64,000 bases of DNA from NCBI GenBank assembly GCA_032717465.1, contig CM064732.1:27942330-28006329 (forward strand), given 5' to 3'. The number at the start of each line of letters is the position of its first letter. Position 1 is the stretch's first letter. This stretch comes from Coenobita brevimanus (taxonomy: Eukaryota > Arthropoda > Malacostraca > Decapoda > Coenobitidae). The notes below the pieces were generated by a model. That model saw nothing but the letters and a program-made list of their open reading frames with translations. It made no database searches and was not told the DNA's origin. Positions 23,190-34,200 of the stretch are shown here, piece after piece. The position numbers and the translations under genes are program-made.

Positions 23190-24905
23190 TTGTCTAGCTT
23201 TCACCACCACTTGGTGGTGGTCAGAATCAGTGTCCAAACGAAATGGAGAAATATAAGAAGGGAAGGACAGGAGGAAGTAGCTTATACAAGGAGGGCGGAA
23301 ATGTAACAAGAGGATGAAAAAAGGGGAGAACAAAAGAGGGAAGTGGAGGAGCGACTGGGGAAATATGGATTGGAGCAGATGGGGGATGTGGAAGGTGTGT
23401 GCAAGATATTCACAGAAGAAATCTGTGCACCATGTGAGGTGGTGTGTGGGGTGAAGAGAAGACGAGAGGTTGTGCCAGGAACAGCATGGTGGAATGAAGG
23501 GGTGAGAGAGGCTGTGGCACAAAAGAAGAAAGCATACAATAAGTGGATGAGAAACAGGGGCGCGGAAGAAGATGAGAGACGGAAGAAAGAGTTGTATGTA
23601 GAAAGAAAGAGAGAGAGACGAAAAGATTAGTAAGAGAGAGTAAGAAAAAAGTGGATGTGGATTTTGGAAGAAATTTGAGTGTAAAGTGGAGGGAATGTAA
23701 GAAAACGTTCTGGAATGAGGTAAAGAGAGTTAGACAGGGTGCCAAAGAAGATAGTTGCGGAGTGAAAGATAAAACTGGTAGATTACTAGTGGAGAAGGGA
23801 GAAAAAGTGAGTAGATGGAGAGAACATTTCAACGAACTGTTGAACATAGAGAATGAAAGTAATGCGAGTATAAGTGGGTGGGGAATGGCCGGGAGACGGA
23901 GGGATGTGAGAAGAGAGGAAGAAATCAGTGGGATGGAAGTTGTGGAAGAAATGAAGAAATTAAAAATAGGGAAAGCCCCAGGAATTGATGCAGTGTGTGG
24001 TGAAATGCTGATGCATGGGGGAGAGATAGTAGTAAAATGGATGTGGAAGATGTGCAGATTGGCCTGGGAGGAGAAGGATTAGAAGTCAGGTATGATTATT
24101 CCCCTGTACAGAGGAAAAGAGGAAAAATAAGTATGTGGTACTCATATGGGCATTTGTCTACTTAGTGTAACAGGAAAAGTATATGGTAGGATACTTATTG
24201 ACAGAGTTAGGGAAATAAAAGAGGAATTAGTTGGAGAAGAACAAGGAGGTTTTAGGAAGGGAAGAGGTTGTGTAGTTCAGATATTCATTCTTAGATCTTT
24301 AGTGGAAAAGTTTTTAGAGAAGGGAAAGAAATTGTATGCGGCCTTCATGGATTTGGAGAAAGCATATGACAGGGTGGATAGACAAGGATTGTGGTTAGTA
24401 TTAAGAATATGTGGAGTAGATGGAAAGTTGAATGCCGTGAAGGGCATGTATGAGGGTGCTAAGGCTCCAGTGCGTGTGGATAGTGAACTGAATGAATTTT
24501 TCTAATTGAAGGTTGGACTGAAACAGGGATGTGTGATGTCTCCATGGTTGTGCAATCTGTATATGGATGGGGTTATAAAAGAGATACAGAGCAGGGCAGT
24601 GGATGTTGGAGCGGCCTTAATGAGAGAGGGCAGTGTTTGGAAACTCCCTATACTGTTGTTTGCAGATGATACTGTGCTGTTAAGTGAAGACGAAGGGGAG
24701 CTGCAAGGCTCGGTGGATGAGTTTGGGAGAGTATGTAAGAAACTGAATCTAAAGGTGAATGTAGGGAAGAGTAAAGCTATGGTCTTCGAGAGAGGTGAAG
24801 TCAGTGAAAGTACAGTGAGGTCGGATGAGGAGGAAATGGAAAATGTGCGTGCGTTTAAGTACTGGTAGTGTGATGAGTAATGGAGGGTGAAGTGCTTGAA
24901 AGGGT
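23190..24905 (+). pseudogene. LINE reverse transcriptase, truncated at both ends
   Basis: Non-LTR retrotransposon fragment. It begins at the last endonuclease motif ('DHHLVVV' reading near 23205). A linker follows with 'AWWNEGVREAVAQKKKAY' in frame at 23343-23630. RT then appears in another frame: 'KIGKAPGIDAV' near 23965, 'GGFRKGRGC' near 24246, 'FMDLEKAYDRVDR' (motif A) near 24345, '[11 protein letters not shown]' near 24515 and the catalytic 'FADDTVLL' near 24658. Stops at 24080-24082 and 24503-24505 and a frameshift near 23630 disable it. The match ends in mid-protein at about 24900, directly before (TA)n. Clade is uncertain (RTE-like or a neighbour); it is a different family from the LINE at 25834-29532. 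Confidence 0.85.
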
Positions 24906-24926
24906 ACAACACATACTGTATATACC

Positions 24927-25769
<843 letters not shown>

Positions 25770-25833
<64 letters not shown>
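25770..25833. repeat. (TA)n tail of the RTE-like LINE
   Basis: About 32 TA repeats that join the 3' end of the minus-strand LINE directly. RTE elements typically have very short 3' UTRs and microsatellite-like tails, so this may be the element's own tail. Confidence 0.8.
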
Positions 25834-25836
<3 letters not shown>

Positions 25837-26353
25837 TCAATCGTTTCATGTGACACCCCACAGGATGCATAGGGCCTCGATGAACTCTCTCCACCAATAT
25901 TTTTCTCTTGCCATCTCCTATCAGGTCCCACGAACACCCCTCTCTCGCTTCTCTTTTCATTGTCCACAACCAGGTTTCCCTCGGCCTGCCTCTTCCTCTT
26001 CTTCCTCTAGCAGTCCATTCTGGCACATCCTGTAATAAACTGCCATCATTTCTAAATATGTGCCCCAGCGATTTCCTGCGAGACAGTCTTACATATTCAT
26101 CAGCTGGTTCCACTCTCATAATATCCCTTACTGTTTCATTTGTAATTCTCTCTTGCCACTTTACCCCAAGAATCCATCTCAGTATATTATTCTCAAATCC
26201 TAATACTTTCTGATCTGTTGCAATTGTACTGTACAATGACTCATCCCCATAAATTAGAATCGGTCTAACCATGGACTTTAAAATTTTTACTTTAGTATGA
26301 ACCGAAAGCATAATATTTTTCAAACAGATTTCAACATTCCAGCGGCTCGCCAA
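25834..26353 (-). pseudogene. RTE-like LINE C-terminal domain
   Basis: Minus-strand frame starting 'MASRWNVEICLKNIMLSVHT' and containing 'ILIYGDESLYST', 'ILRWILGVKWQERITNETVR', 'LGHIFRNDGS' and 'RRGRGRPRETW', blocks typical of the C-terminus of RTE-type pol proteins. The open frame then runs into the (TA)n tract, so translations beyond 25834 are not protein. Confidence 0.85.
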
Positions 26354-26943
26354 GCCTCTCTAATCCTCTCCTCAATTTCATTGTTTAATGATCCATTAGA
26401 TGATACAAGCGTTTCCAGATATTTAAAAATATCTATATTCTTCACCACATTATTTCCAATTACACAATCGATTTGGTTCTCCACATTCAAATTAATAATT
26501 TCGGTCTTTCCACAATTTATTGCCAATCCAACTTTTTCTCCTTCCTCCACCAGACAATCAAGCACCCTCTGCATCTCGTAAATACTTCCACAAATCAGTA
26601 CAACATCATCAGCATAGATCAAATCCATCAGCCTCTTATTTTCTTTCCAGTTAACTCCTGCACCTGTTCTCCTTACAACCTTTCTCATAACATAATCCAT
26701 AACCAAAACAAACAGCAAATGTGAAAGAACTCCTTGAATCACTCCTGACCTAACTTCAAATGGATCACTCGAAGAACCACCCAGCATTACCTTACAAAAT
26801 GTACCTTCATGCAGGCTTCTAATAATATTTACAAACTTTTTTGGTATACCATAGAATCTCATAATTTTCAAGATAGCTCCATGTGAAACACTATCAAACG
26901 CCTTTTCAAAATCCACAAAACACATACTAAGTGGCCTTTTCAT
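26320..26943 (-). pseudogene. RTE-like LINE RT catalytic core
   Basis: 207-codon minus-strand frame with motif A 'FVDFEKAFDSVSH' near its start, a 'RSGVIQGVLSHLLFVLVMD' block (the normal G-C-x-LSPxLF is altered) and the catalytic 'IYADDVVLI'. The three expected Asp residues are present. It ends with the 'IREAWRAAGML' region. A frameshift at about 26340 moves the thumb and C-terminal part into another frame (26353-25586). Confidence 0.9.
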
Positions 26944-26951
26944 CTCATTAG

Positions 26952-27991
26952 TGTCACGGGGTTTTTACTTATATGCAATATTAAATAATAATTATTAATA
27001 ATACTTGAGAGCAGGACAATGAATTGTCTTGTGAAAATCAAACAATGATTATGCCGGCTTACTTCGCCGATTCTCTAAGGACGATAATTTATAAACTTAC
27101 TCAACAGTACACAGCAGAGACTAATTATTCACACGTGCTGTTTATTAGTACTGTTGGCCTCTGGAGAAAGTGACTCCACCCCTGACAATAATGCTATTAA
27201 TGATAAACAAGTTCTTGCTGGTGCAATTAACTCCTAGATGGCACAACCGATTTAAGTTAATAAAAAGGACTGGCCTAAGTACCAGTTGTGAATAGCAAAG
27301 CCTTTATGCAAACTAGGAGCTATAAGTGAAATAAGCTCGTAGAGAAATAAAACACGAATTTACATTACATTAAGCTCAAGAAAAAGAATTGTTAATTTAT
27401 TGATTACAATAAAATAAATTAACATTACATGAGTCTCAAGATGAATTCAAATAAGGAGATCGCACTCACTCGCGCACTCAAAAGTTAACTCTTAAACCTA
27501 GGAAAAAAACGAAAAGAAATACTGGCCAGAAAAGTGGACCAAGCAGATGACTGGGCATCATTGCTGAGGAAGGACGCTGCACACGCTGAGCATCTCGTCA
27601 ATCACGCTAGGTGGGAATTCAATGGCGGCGGCGGGAACTGGGTGTCATTGCTGAGGAAGGACGCTGCCACACACACTACCTGCTTCCACGGCGCTCAAAT
27701 CTTGACTGATTCAAATTGTGGGAGAGAGGCGAGTGTCGTGGCCGCACTTGCTAACGGCCAACGAGTGTGAGCGATACACACCCGCAATTCACTCAGGGAA
27801 GGTGCTAACATCGCGCACAGGACGATCACTTATGAAATAGTGAAAAATGTCCTGAAAAACACTCCTGATTGGGTGAATATGTGGCGGTTAAACTGAGCGA
27901 TAAATACTGGGATTCCACTAGAATTCGCGGTTTCCCACCAAAGTTAATGTCATGAGTTTATTCAAATACTTAATCGCGCCAACTGGTGACA
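26952..27991. mobile_element. solo LTR (1040 bp) nested in RTE-like LINE
   Basis: Begins TGTCACGGGG and ends CTGGTGACA, giving 5'-TG...CA-3' ends within the inverted pair TGTCAC/GTGACA. It is flanked by perfect 5-bp copies of ATTAG (26947-26951 and 27992-27996). The interrupted LINE reads straight across once the insert and one ATTAG are ignored. No coding region is present. Size, ends and duplication fit a solo LTR left by recombination between the two LTRs of a Ty3/gypsy or BEL-type element. Inside, a 30-bp segment containing 'ttgctgaggaaggacgctgc' occurs twice (near 27560 and 27650). Confidence 0.8.
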
Positions 27992-28019
27992 ATTAGCTTG
28001 TTGCATTAGATGTCTTACA

Positions 28020-28827
28020 ATAAAAATTTGATCATTACAACCACGACCCTTTCTAAATCCCTCTTGTTCTTCTCTTAAAATTTAATCAATTACTGGCTCT
28101 ATTCTGTTCAACAAGGTTTTGGAAAAGAGCTTTGCAACTACAGTTGTCAGAGTTATCCCCTCCAATTTCCACACAAACTTAAATCTTCCTTTTTTGGTAT
28201 TTTTATAATCACTCAATTTTTCGACACTTCTGGAATTCCAACATTATCCCAAGCCACATTAAAAAGTTTCAAAAGCGCATTCATCAGCTCATCATTTTCC
28301 ACCTTAAGCATTTCAGGAAATATTCTATCCTCTCCTGGGGCCTTAAGATTCTTTAACTCCTTTATAGATTTTGCTACCTCTTCCAAGGTTATATTCCCTG
28401 TTTCTATCTGCAAATCTCTCTCGGCTGGCAAAATGTCCTTTTCAGCTGGGATTGGTCTGTTTAGAATAGATTCAATATGCTCCTTCCACATTCCTATTAT
28501 ATCCAAATTTTTAGTCATCAAGTTATCATTTCTATCTCGTACAGGTATTTTCTTCCTTCTCTTTTCAGTCCCAGTTAACTCCTTTATGGCCGGATATGCT
28601 GCTCTTGTGCTCTGCCCGTCATTTTTGCTTAACTTAATTTCTGTCTCTCTTGCCTTTTCATCATATAGCCTCCTCTTATCCCGTCTAATGAGTCTTTTTA
28701 CTTCAGAATGTAAACTCCAGTACTTTGGTCTAAGTACTTCAACTACCTGGCCATCAGCATGTTGTTCTTCACTTCTTAACTTCGCCTCTTTCCTTTTCTG
28801 AGTTGGATTCCATGTTTCACCTGACAT
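28020..28827 (-). pseudogene. RTE-like LINE linker and RT N-terminal part
   Basis: The 204-codon minus-strand frame (28827-28213) is rich in Lys and Glu and ends with 'ELKNLKAPGEDRIFPEML', the conserved start of LINE RT (usually KAPGxDxI). Beyond a stop, similarity goes on in another frame to 'WKLEGITLTTVVAKLFSKTL' and 'GFRKGRGC' near 28030, so a frameshift lies near 28200. The adjoining part of RT is displaced by the solo LTR. Confidence 0.8.
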
Positions 28828-28999
28828 CCACTTTTTCCTTCTCGCCTTTCCCTTTTTCTTAATAGGAACCTAAGCACCCTCATGCAAAACCTCTTTTGCC
28901 TCTCTCCACATTTGATTAATATCATTGTCTTCAGATTCCATCAGAGTCTGCAGGACCAGAAACCTGTTCCTACATTCCCACCGAAACTTCTCTTTCGTG

Positions 29000-29530
29000 T
29001 TCTCATCACTTTTTAGCTCATCAAAATCATATTTATTACCTCCTGTACAATTACCATTAACACAACAAGATGATGATCACTACCTATATCTGCCCCCCTC
29101 CTTACACAAACATCTTGCAAATAACTCCTATGCCTTCTGCTAATTGCAATGTGGTCAATCTGATTACAATATATACCACATGGTGAAATCCAAGTAGTTT
29201 TATGTATTTTTCTATGTTCAAAGATAGTTCCATCAATCATAAGGTCATTTGCCAAACAAAAGCTTCCAAATCGCACCCCATTTTCGTTTCTTATACCAAC
29301 ACCCTCCTTACCCATACAATCTTCAAAGCCACCCATACTACTACCAACAATCGCATTAAAATCACCAATGCAAACTAACACATCATGTCATGCCACTCTG
29401 TTCACTACATCCTGCACCTTCTCATAAAAGTCATCCTTCATTTCATCAGCAGCCTCATTTGACAGAGCGTACCCTACCACCATACTGATATTACCATGGT
29501 CAGATTTTAAATAAGCATAAAGCAAGTGCT
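29000..29530 (-). pseudogene. RTE-like LINE endonuclease (APE type)
   Basis: Minus-strand reading shows the signature blocks of apurinic-type endonucleases: 'IGDFNAIVG' near 29370, 'NQIDHIAI' near 29165 and 'GSDHHLVVL' near 29075. The DFN Asp and Asn and the SDH Asp-His pair, the metal-binding and catalytic residues of the family, are all present. A stop near 29385 splits off the N-terminal part. The enzyme would nick target DNA to prime reverse transcription. Confidence 0.85.
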
Positions 29531-29532
29531 AA

Positions 29533-29569
29533 TTAATATATATAAATATATAAATATATATATATATAT

Positions 29570-29648
<79 letters not shown>
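29533..29648. repeat. (TA)n microsatellite
   Basis: TA array with a few interruptions, joining the 5'-truncated LINE on its left and an inverted LINE fragment on its right. Confidence 0.97.
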
Positions 29649-29651
<3 letters not shown>

Positions 29652-29840
29652 AGGGGATCAGATATACAGTAGGTAGTGATCATCATCTTGTTGCATTAAT
29701 GGTAATTGTAACAGGAGGTAATAAATATGATTTTGATGAGCTGTAAAATGATGAGAACACGAAGGAGAAGTTTCTTTGGGACTGTAGGAACAGGTTTCTG
29801 GTCCTGCAGACTTTGATGGAATCTGAAGACAATGATATTA

Positions 29841-29842
<2 letters not shown>
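29649..29842 (+). mobile_element. RTE-like LINE fragment, inverted
   Basis: About 194 bp matching, in plus orientation, the endonuclease-to-linker region that lies in minus orientation at about 28925-29095 (shared 'gtagtgatcatcatcttgtt' and 'ggaacaggtttctggtcctg'). It is an internal piece of the LINE, not its 3' end, and has (TA)n on both sides. Confidence 0.85.

Positions 29843-29908
<66 letters not shown>
29843..29908. repeat. (TA)n microsatellite
   Basis: About 33 TA repeats between the inverted LINE fragment and the 3' end of the SINE. Confidence 0.97.
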
Positions 29909-29913
<5 letters not shown>

Positions 29914-30299
29914 CATCATCAGCCGTTAAGGTCCACTGCAGGACCGGCCTATCCCTACCGAAGCAGGGACGATACAGTCAATGTATCTCTGTCAAGTGGC
30001 TTAGGCTGTCTGGTAGGGACTGTATGTAGAGTGAGAAGTGCTTGTGAGTGTGACTGAAGTGTTGTAGTGGCTTTGGATGTGTATGTAGTCTGTGAACCAA
30101 GTGTAATTGGCCCGCCTTAAGCCGACAGGGTGCACGCATACTGGTATGCAACACTGGTTCAACCACAGCACCCCTTGTGTCCGCCAAAGTAGAAAGTGGC
30201 TTGGTGAACGCTTCCCAAAGTTTTTACAACTCTGGCGGGAGGAGAACCCGCGCTCACCAGCGTGAGAAACGCACACTCTACAACTGTACCACAGAGGCT

Positions 30300-30300
<1 letters not shown>
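29909..30300 (-). mobile_element. tRNA-derived SINE
   Basis: On the minus strand the head has box A 'tggtacagttgtagag' (30291-30276) and box B 'ggttctcctcc' (30248-30238) with normal tRNA spacing. The body continues for about 300 bp and the 3' end reads 'gtggaccttaacggctgatg' followed by 'atgatttt' and (TA)n. That tail motif (antisense 'gtccactgcaggac') is a type often shared between SINEs and RTE-like LINEs in arthropods, which would explain how it moves. The head is (CT)n-flanked. Confidence 0.7.

Positions 30301-30356
<56 letters not shown>
30301..30356. repeat. (CT)n then (TA)n, left flank of LTR copy A
   Basis: About 13 CT repeats, then about 15 TA repeats up to the TG of the 5' LTR. 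LTR copy A sits inside a TA array. Confidence 0.97.
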
Positions 30357-30360
<4 letters not shown>

Positions 30361-31151
30361 ACATAGCCTATGATTTCATCATCCTTTGTGTAATTTTAAC
30401 GCACAGTATGCTGCATGTTTGATCACGAGCGTGTTCTGCCTCAGTCCCCCCCTTCTACCGTTATAGTAGAGTAAGTCGTCCTTTCTGTTGCTCAGAGCAG
30501 GATTTTCAGCTCTTTGTCCCCATGGCTTCATTTGCGCGTCCTTCTTACAAGTTGTATCAAGCTCTGCTGGCCCCTATATAATGAGCTCAATCTCTACATT
30601 CATTGCCACTTAGATCTGCTCCTCATTTTGTTCACATCTCTGTCCTCCCCTGTACCGTTATTATTATTGTGAGTGCTCCGGAAGTCTCCAATCATCTAGC
30701 AGCTTTGTAGTTTGAGTATAAGTGATATTGCATTTTTTCTTGTACTGTGTAGCATAAGGTGTTAATTCTTGGGCCTAGTGAGGTTTTTGTGATTTATGTA
30801 AAGGTTCTTTTTGTCAGTCATTTTTGATAATATTTTGTATCTGTACTAATTTATCTTGCATTAACTGAGCATTACCCAGTGTATTTTCATTTTATCAGGG
30901 CTGACTTAGATAAATTTACTCTTGCTAATTTCATGTTAATAGAGGCTATTGCAGTTAACCTTATATTTAACCTGTTTTTTCCCATTACATTATCCTTATG
31001 AGTCCTGAATGTTTTTTTGTTAGTTTGAGCATTAAACTTTAACTTGTAATTTTACCTAACTCTTTTGTTTTGAACCTGGAACTTTACGGGACAGTAGTGA
31101 TTTTTAGTATTCTCACTTAAAGTGTACATTATCTTTCTCTGTTCCGTAACA
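30357..31151 (+). repeat. 5' LTR of copy A
   Basis: Starts TGTTACATAG and ends CCGTAACA. A TATATAA box at 30575-30581 is a likely promoter for the genomic transcript; an ATTAAA at about 31031 could serve as polyadenylation signal in the 3' copy. Confidence 0.93.
30575..30581 (+). promoter_or_regulatory. TATA box in 5' LTR of copy A
   Basis: TATATAA about 218 bp into the LTR, conserved in the LTRs of copy C (43692-43698). Transcription would start about 30 bp downstream. Inferred from motif and position only. Confidence 0.6.
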
Positions 31152-31157
31152 TAAATT

Positions 31158-31170
31158 TGGCGACCTCGCC
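31158..31170 (+). other. primer binding site of copy A
   Basis: 'tggcgacctcgcc' begins 6 bases after the LTR, with TGG complementary to a tRNA CCA end. Copy C shares only the first ten bases. The donor tRNA was not identified. Confidence 0.65.
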
Positions 31171-31230
31171 AGGATGTTCAGGATATTATCATAAGGATAT
31201 TGCTTGATATTTTGTGACTGTGATATATTC

Positions 31231-34200
31231 ATGATGGCTACTATTACTACACTTGATGAAGCCAAAGATTTTTTGTCAAATGTGCAAACAGTGTGTGATG
31301 TAGAAAACAGAACAAAGAATGAACTTAAGCTTGTTGCTCAACAATTGGGAATTGCTGTTCGCTCTCATCATTTTAAAGATCAAATTGTTGACATGATTAA
31401 GGAGGCTGAATTTCAGGCAAATGCTCGTATTCAAGAGGCACAGGTACAGGCTCAGGCACAAATTGAACTTGCTAGGATTCAGGCAGACCATGAGTATCGC
31501 ATGAAACAAGGTGCAACTGGATCATCTAGCTCTGATGATTTTGATGTGGCTAAAAATGTTAAACTTGTCCCTCCTTTTAAAGAATCTGATTTAACAAAGT
31601 ATTTTCAGTTGTTTGAGAGGGTAGCTACAGGTTTTAATTGGCCCAAGGAGTATTGGCCAGTACTCCTTCAAACTGTTCTCACCGGTAAAGCTCAAGTAAC
31701 TTACGCATCTTTGCCTCAGGATCAATGTGATAATTATGATGTAGTTAAGAGCTTGATTCTTAAGGCCTATGAGCTTGTTTCTGAAGCTTATAGAGTAAAA
31801 TTTAGGACAACTTACAAGCAAGATAAGCAATCCCATGTTGAGTATGCAAAAATCAAAGAAGATCTGTTAGAGCAGTGGTTAAATTCTAAGAATGTGGATT
31901 CTGATTTTGGTAAATTTAAGCAGATGATTTTGCTGGAGGACTTCAAGAGGTGTATTTATAAAGATGTAAGCCTATATCTTGATGAGAAAAGAATAGATAA
32001 TTTGTCTGATGCTGCAGTTTTAGCTGATGAATATGTTCTCACCCACAAGAGATATTCTAAAGAAAAAGGGAAAGCTGAGAGTAAGTACGTTGCCTCTACT
32101 CAGAGTACAGGTAACAGGAAAGAGAATAAGGATGATGTTTCTCAGGAAGTAAATACCAGCTTCGCCTCTAGATTTCAGAAAAGTAAATGTACTTATTGTA
32201 GTAAGCTTGGTCATACTACGGAGAAATGCTTCAGGAGACAGCGTGATGTGAACAAAAAGGAGTCTTTAAATATTCAGTCAATTGGTCTAGTGTCCACTCT
32301 TGAGAGTTCCCAGAATGCTTTAACTGAGTTAACTGAACCTGCTTTGAGGGGTAACTTAAATTCTTATGATGGAGCTCCTCTTTTGAGCAGTAACGTGGGT
32401 GACACTCTCAGGAGTTCATGTGCTAATTTCCTGTCTGATGGTTTTGTCAGTCCTCTGGACAGTAATGACAGGAAATCAGTTAAAATATATCGTGATACAG
32501 GTGCTTGCCAATCCCTTATGCTGACCAGTGTTCTAGGCTCTAATGTTAATTCCTCTGATGAAACTGTAATCTTACAAGGTGTAGGGAATAATTACTTCTC
32601 TGTCCCTCTGTGCAGAGTGAATTTAGAGTCTGGTTTTGTTAATGGTTCCGTTATGGTTGGGTTGGTTGAGACACTCCCAATGTCAGGTGTAACTCTCTTA
32701 CTTGGAAATGATATTGGTGGAAGTCAAGTATGTCCAGCTCCTCAGTTGTCTAGTGAGCCAGTGGCTGCGACCCAGGATTGTGATGTCCCTGATGTGTTCC
32801 CTGCATGTGCTATCACTAGGGCTAAGTCTAAAGTTACTGGTGATTTAGAGGATAATGATGATGATGATGTTATCCCAGCTGACACTTTTCTTGCTAATTT
32901 GGACCAATCACCAGATGAGGCAGTACCCCGTAGTGTTGATAATTTGTCTCGTCAAGAGTTGGTTGAGTTGCAGGTTGCTGACCCTGAGTTGAAAGGTCTA
33001 GCTAACTCTGCTTACAGTGAAGAAGAGTCAGCCGGTGCTTCTACTTGTTATTATGTAAAGTCAGGAGTACTTATGAGGAAGTGGAGACCCCCAACAGCAT
33101 CAGCCGACTGTGAATGGGAGGTTGTGCATCAAGTTGTCATCCCTCGTGTTTGTAGGCAGGATATCGTTAGAGTGGCTCATGATTCCAGTTTGGCAGGACA
33201 CCTTGGAGTGAGGAAGACTGTGGCACGCATTTTGAAACACTTCTACTGGCCAGGTATCTTCAGGGATGTTTCCTGGTATTGTAAGTCTTGTCACACCTGT
33301 CAAGTTGTGGGGAAGTGTAATCAGACCGAAAAGTTTGCACCTCTAGTTCCCATTCCTCCTTTTGAGGCGCCATTCACCCGTGTGTTGGTGGATATTGTGG
33401 GCCCTCTTCCTAAGACTTCTTCAGGATTTTCTTATGTGTTGACCCTGATTGATATGGCTACTCGTTATCCTGAAGCCATTCCACTTAGAAATATCTCAGC
33501 AAAGAACGTGGTTAAGGAAATGCTAGGGTTCTTCACAAAGTTTGGTCTGCCCAAGGAGGTACAGTCAGACTGGGGAAGTAATTTCATGTCAAATGTTTTC
33601 AAGCAGTCTCTGAAAGAGTTGGGCATCTCCCAGATCACGTCTTCAGCTTACCATCCCCAGACCCAAGGAGTGTTGGAGAGACATCATCAAACACTCAAAT
33701 CGATGCTCAAGAAATACTGTTTGGAACATCAGAAAGACTGGGATAAAGGTCTTCCATTCGTTGTATTTGCTGCAAGAGAATCTCCAAATGAATCACTGGG
33801 CTTCTCACCCTTTGAACTACTGTTTGGCCATGAAGTAAGAGGACCCCTTAAGCCACTCAAGGAATGCTGGCTGTCGGAGGAAGATGACGTCAACCTGCTG
33901 GAGTATGTGATGAAGTTCAAAGAACGGCTGTCCACTGCTTTACAGTTGGCGAGAGAGAATTTAGGAGCTGCTGAGGAGAAGATGAAAACTTGGTATGATA
34001 AGAAGTCCAGGTTACGCCACTTTCAGCCAGGAGATCAGGTTTTGATTCTGCTACCAGTGCATGGGCAACCTCTTCAAGCCAAGTTTAGTGGTCCTTATTT
34101 CGTGGAGAAGAAACTCAGTGATGTCAACTATGTCATCGCCACACCAGATCGTAGAAAGAACAAGCAACTTTGTCACATCAACATGCTAAAGTTATATCAC

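Larger units (their letters stand above)
25834..29532 (-). mobile_element. RTE-like LINE, interrupted by a solo LTR
   Basis: Minus-strand non-LTR retrotransposon covering endonuclease (29530-29000), linker and RT N-terminus (28827-28020), RT catalytic core (26943-26320) and C-terminal part (26353-25834). It is 5'-truncated at a (TA)n tract at 29533 and ends 3' in (TA)n. A 1040-bp LTR with a 5-bp target duplication splits the RT between its 'GFRKGRG' block and its motif A block. Before that insertion the element was about 2.65 kb here. Domain order and short tail fit the RTE clade; the clade call is by motif recognition only. Confidence 0.85.

Noticed and set aside
31204..31230. upstream start of gag at 31204
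   Set aside because: It would need TTG initiation; the ATG-ATG at 31231, conserved at 44347 in copy C, is the better start.
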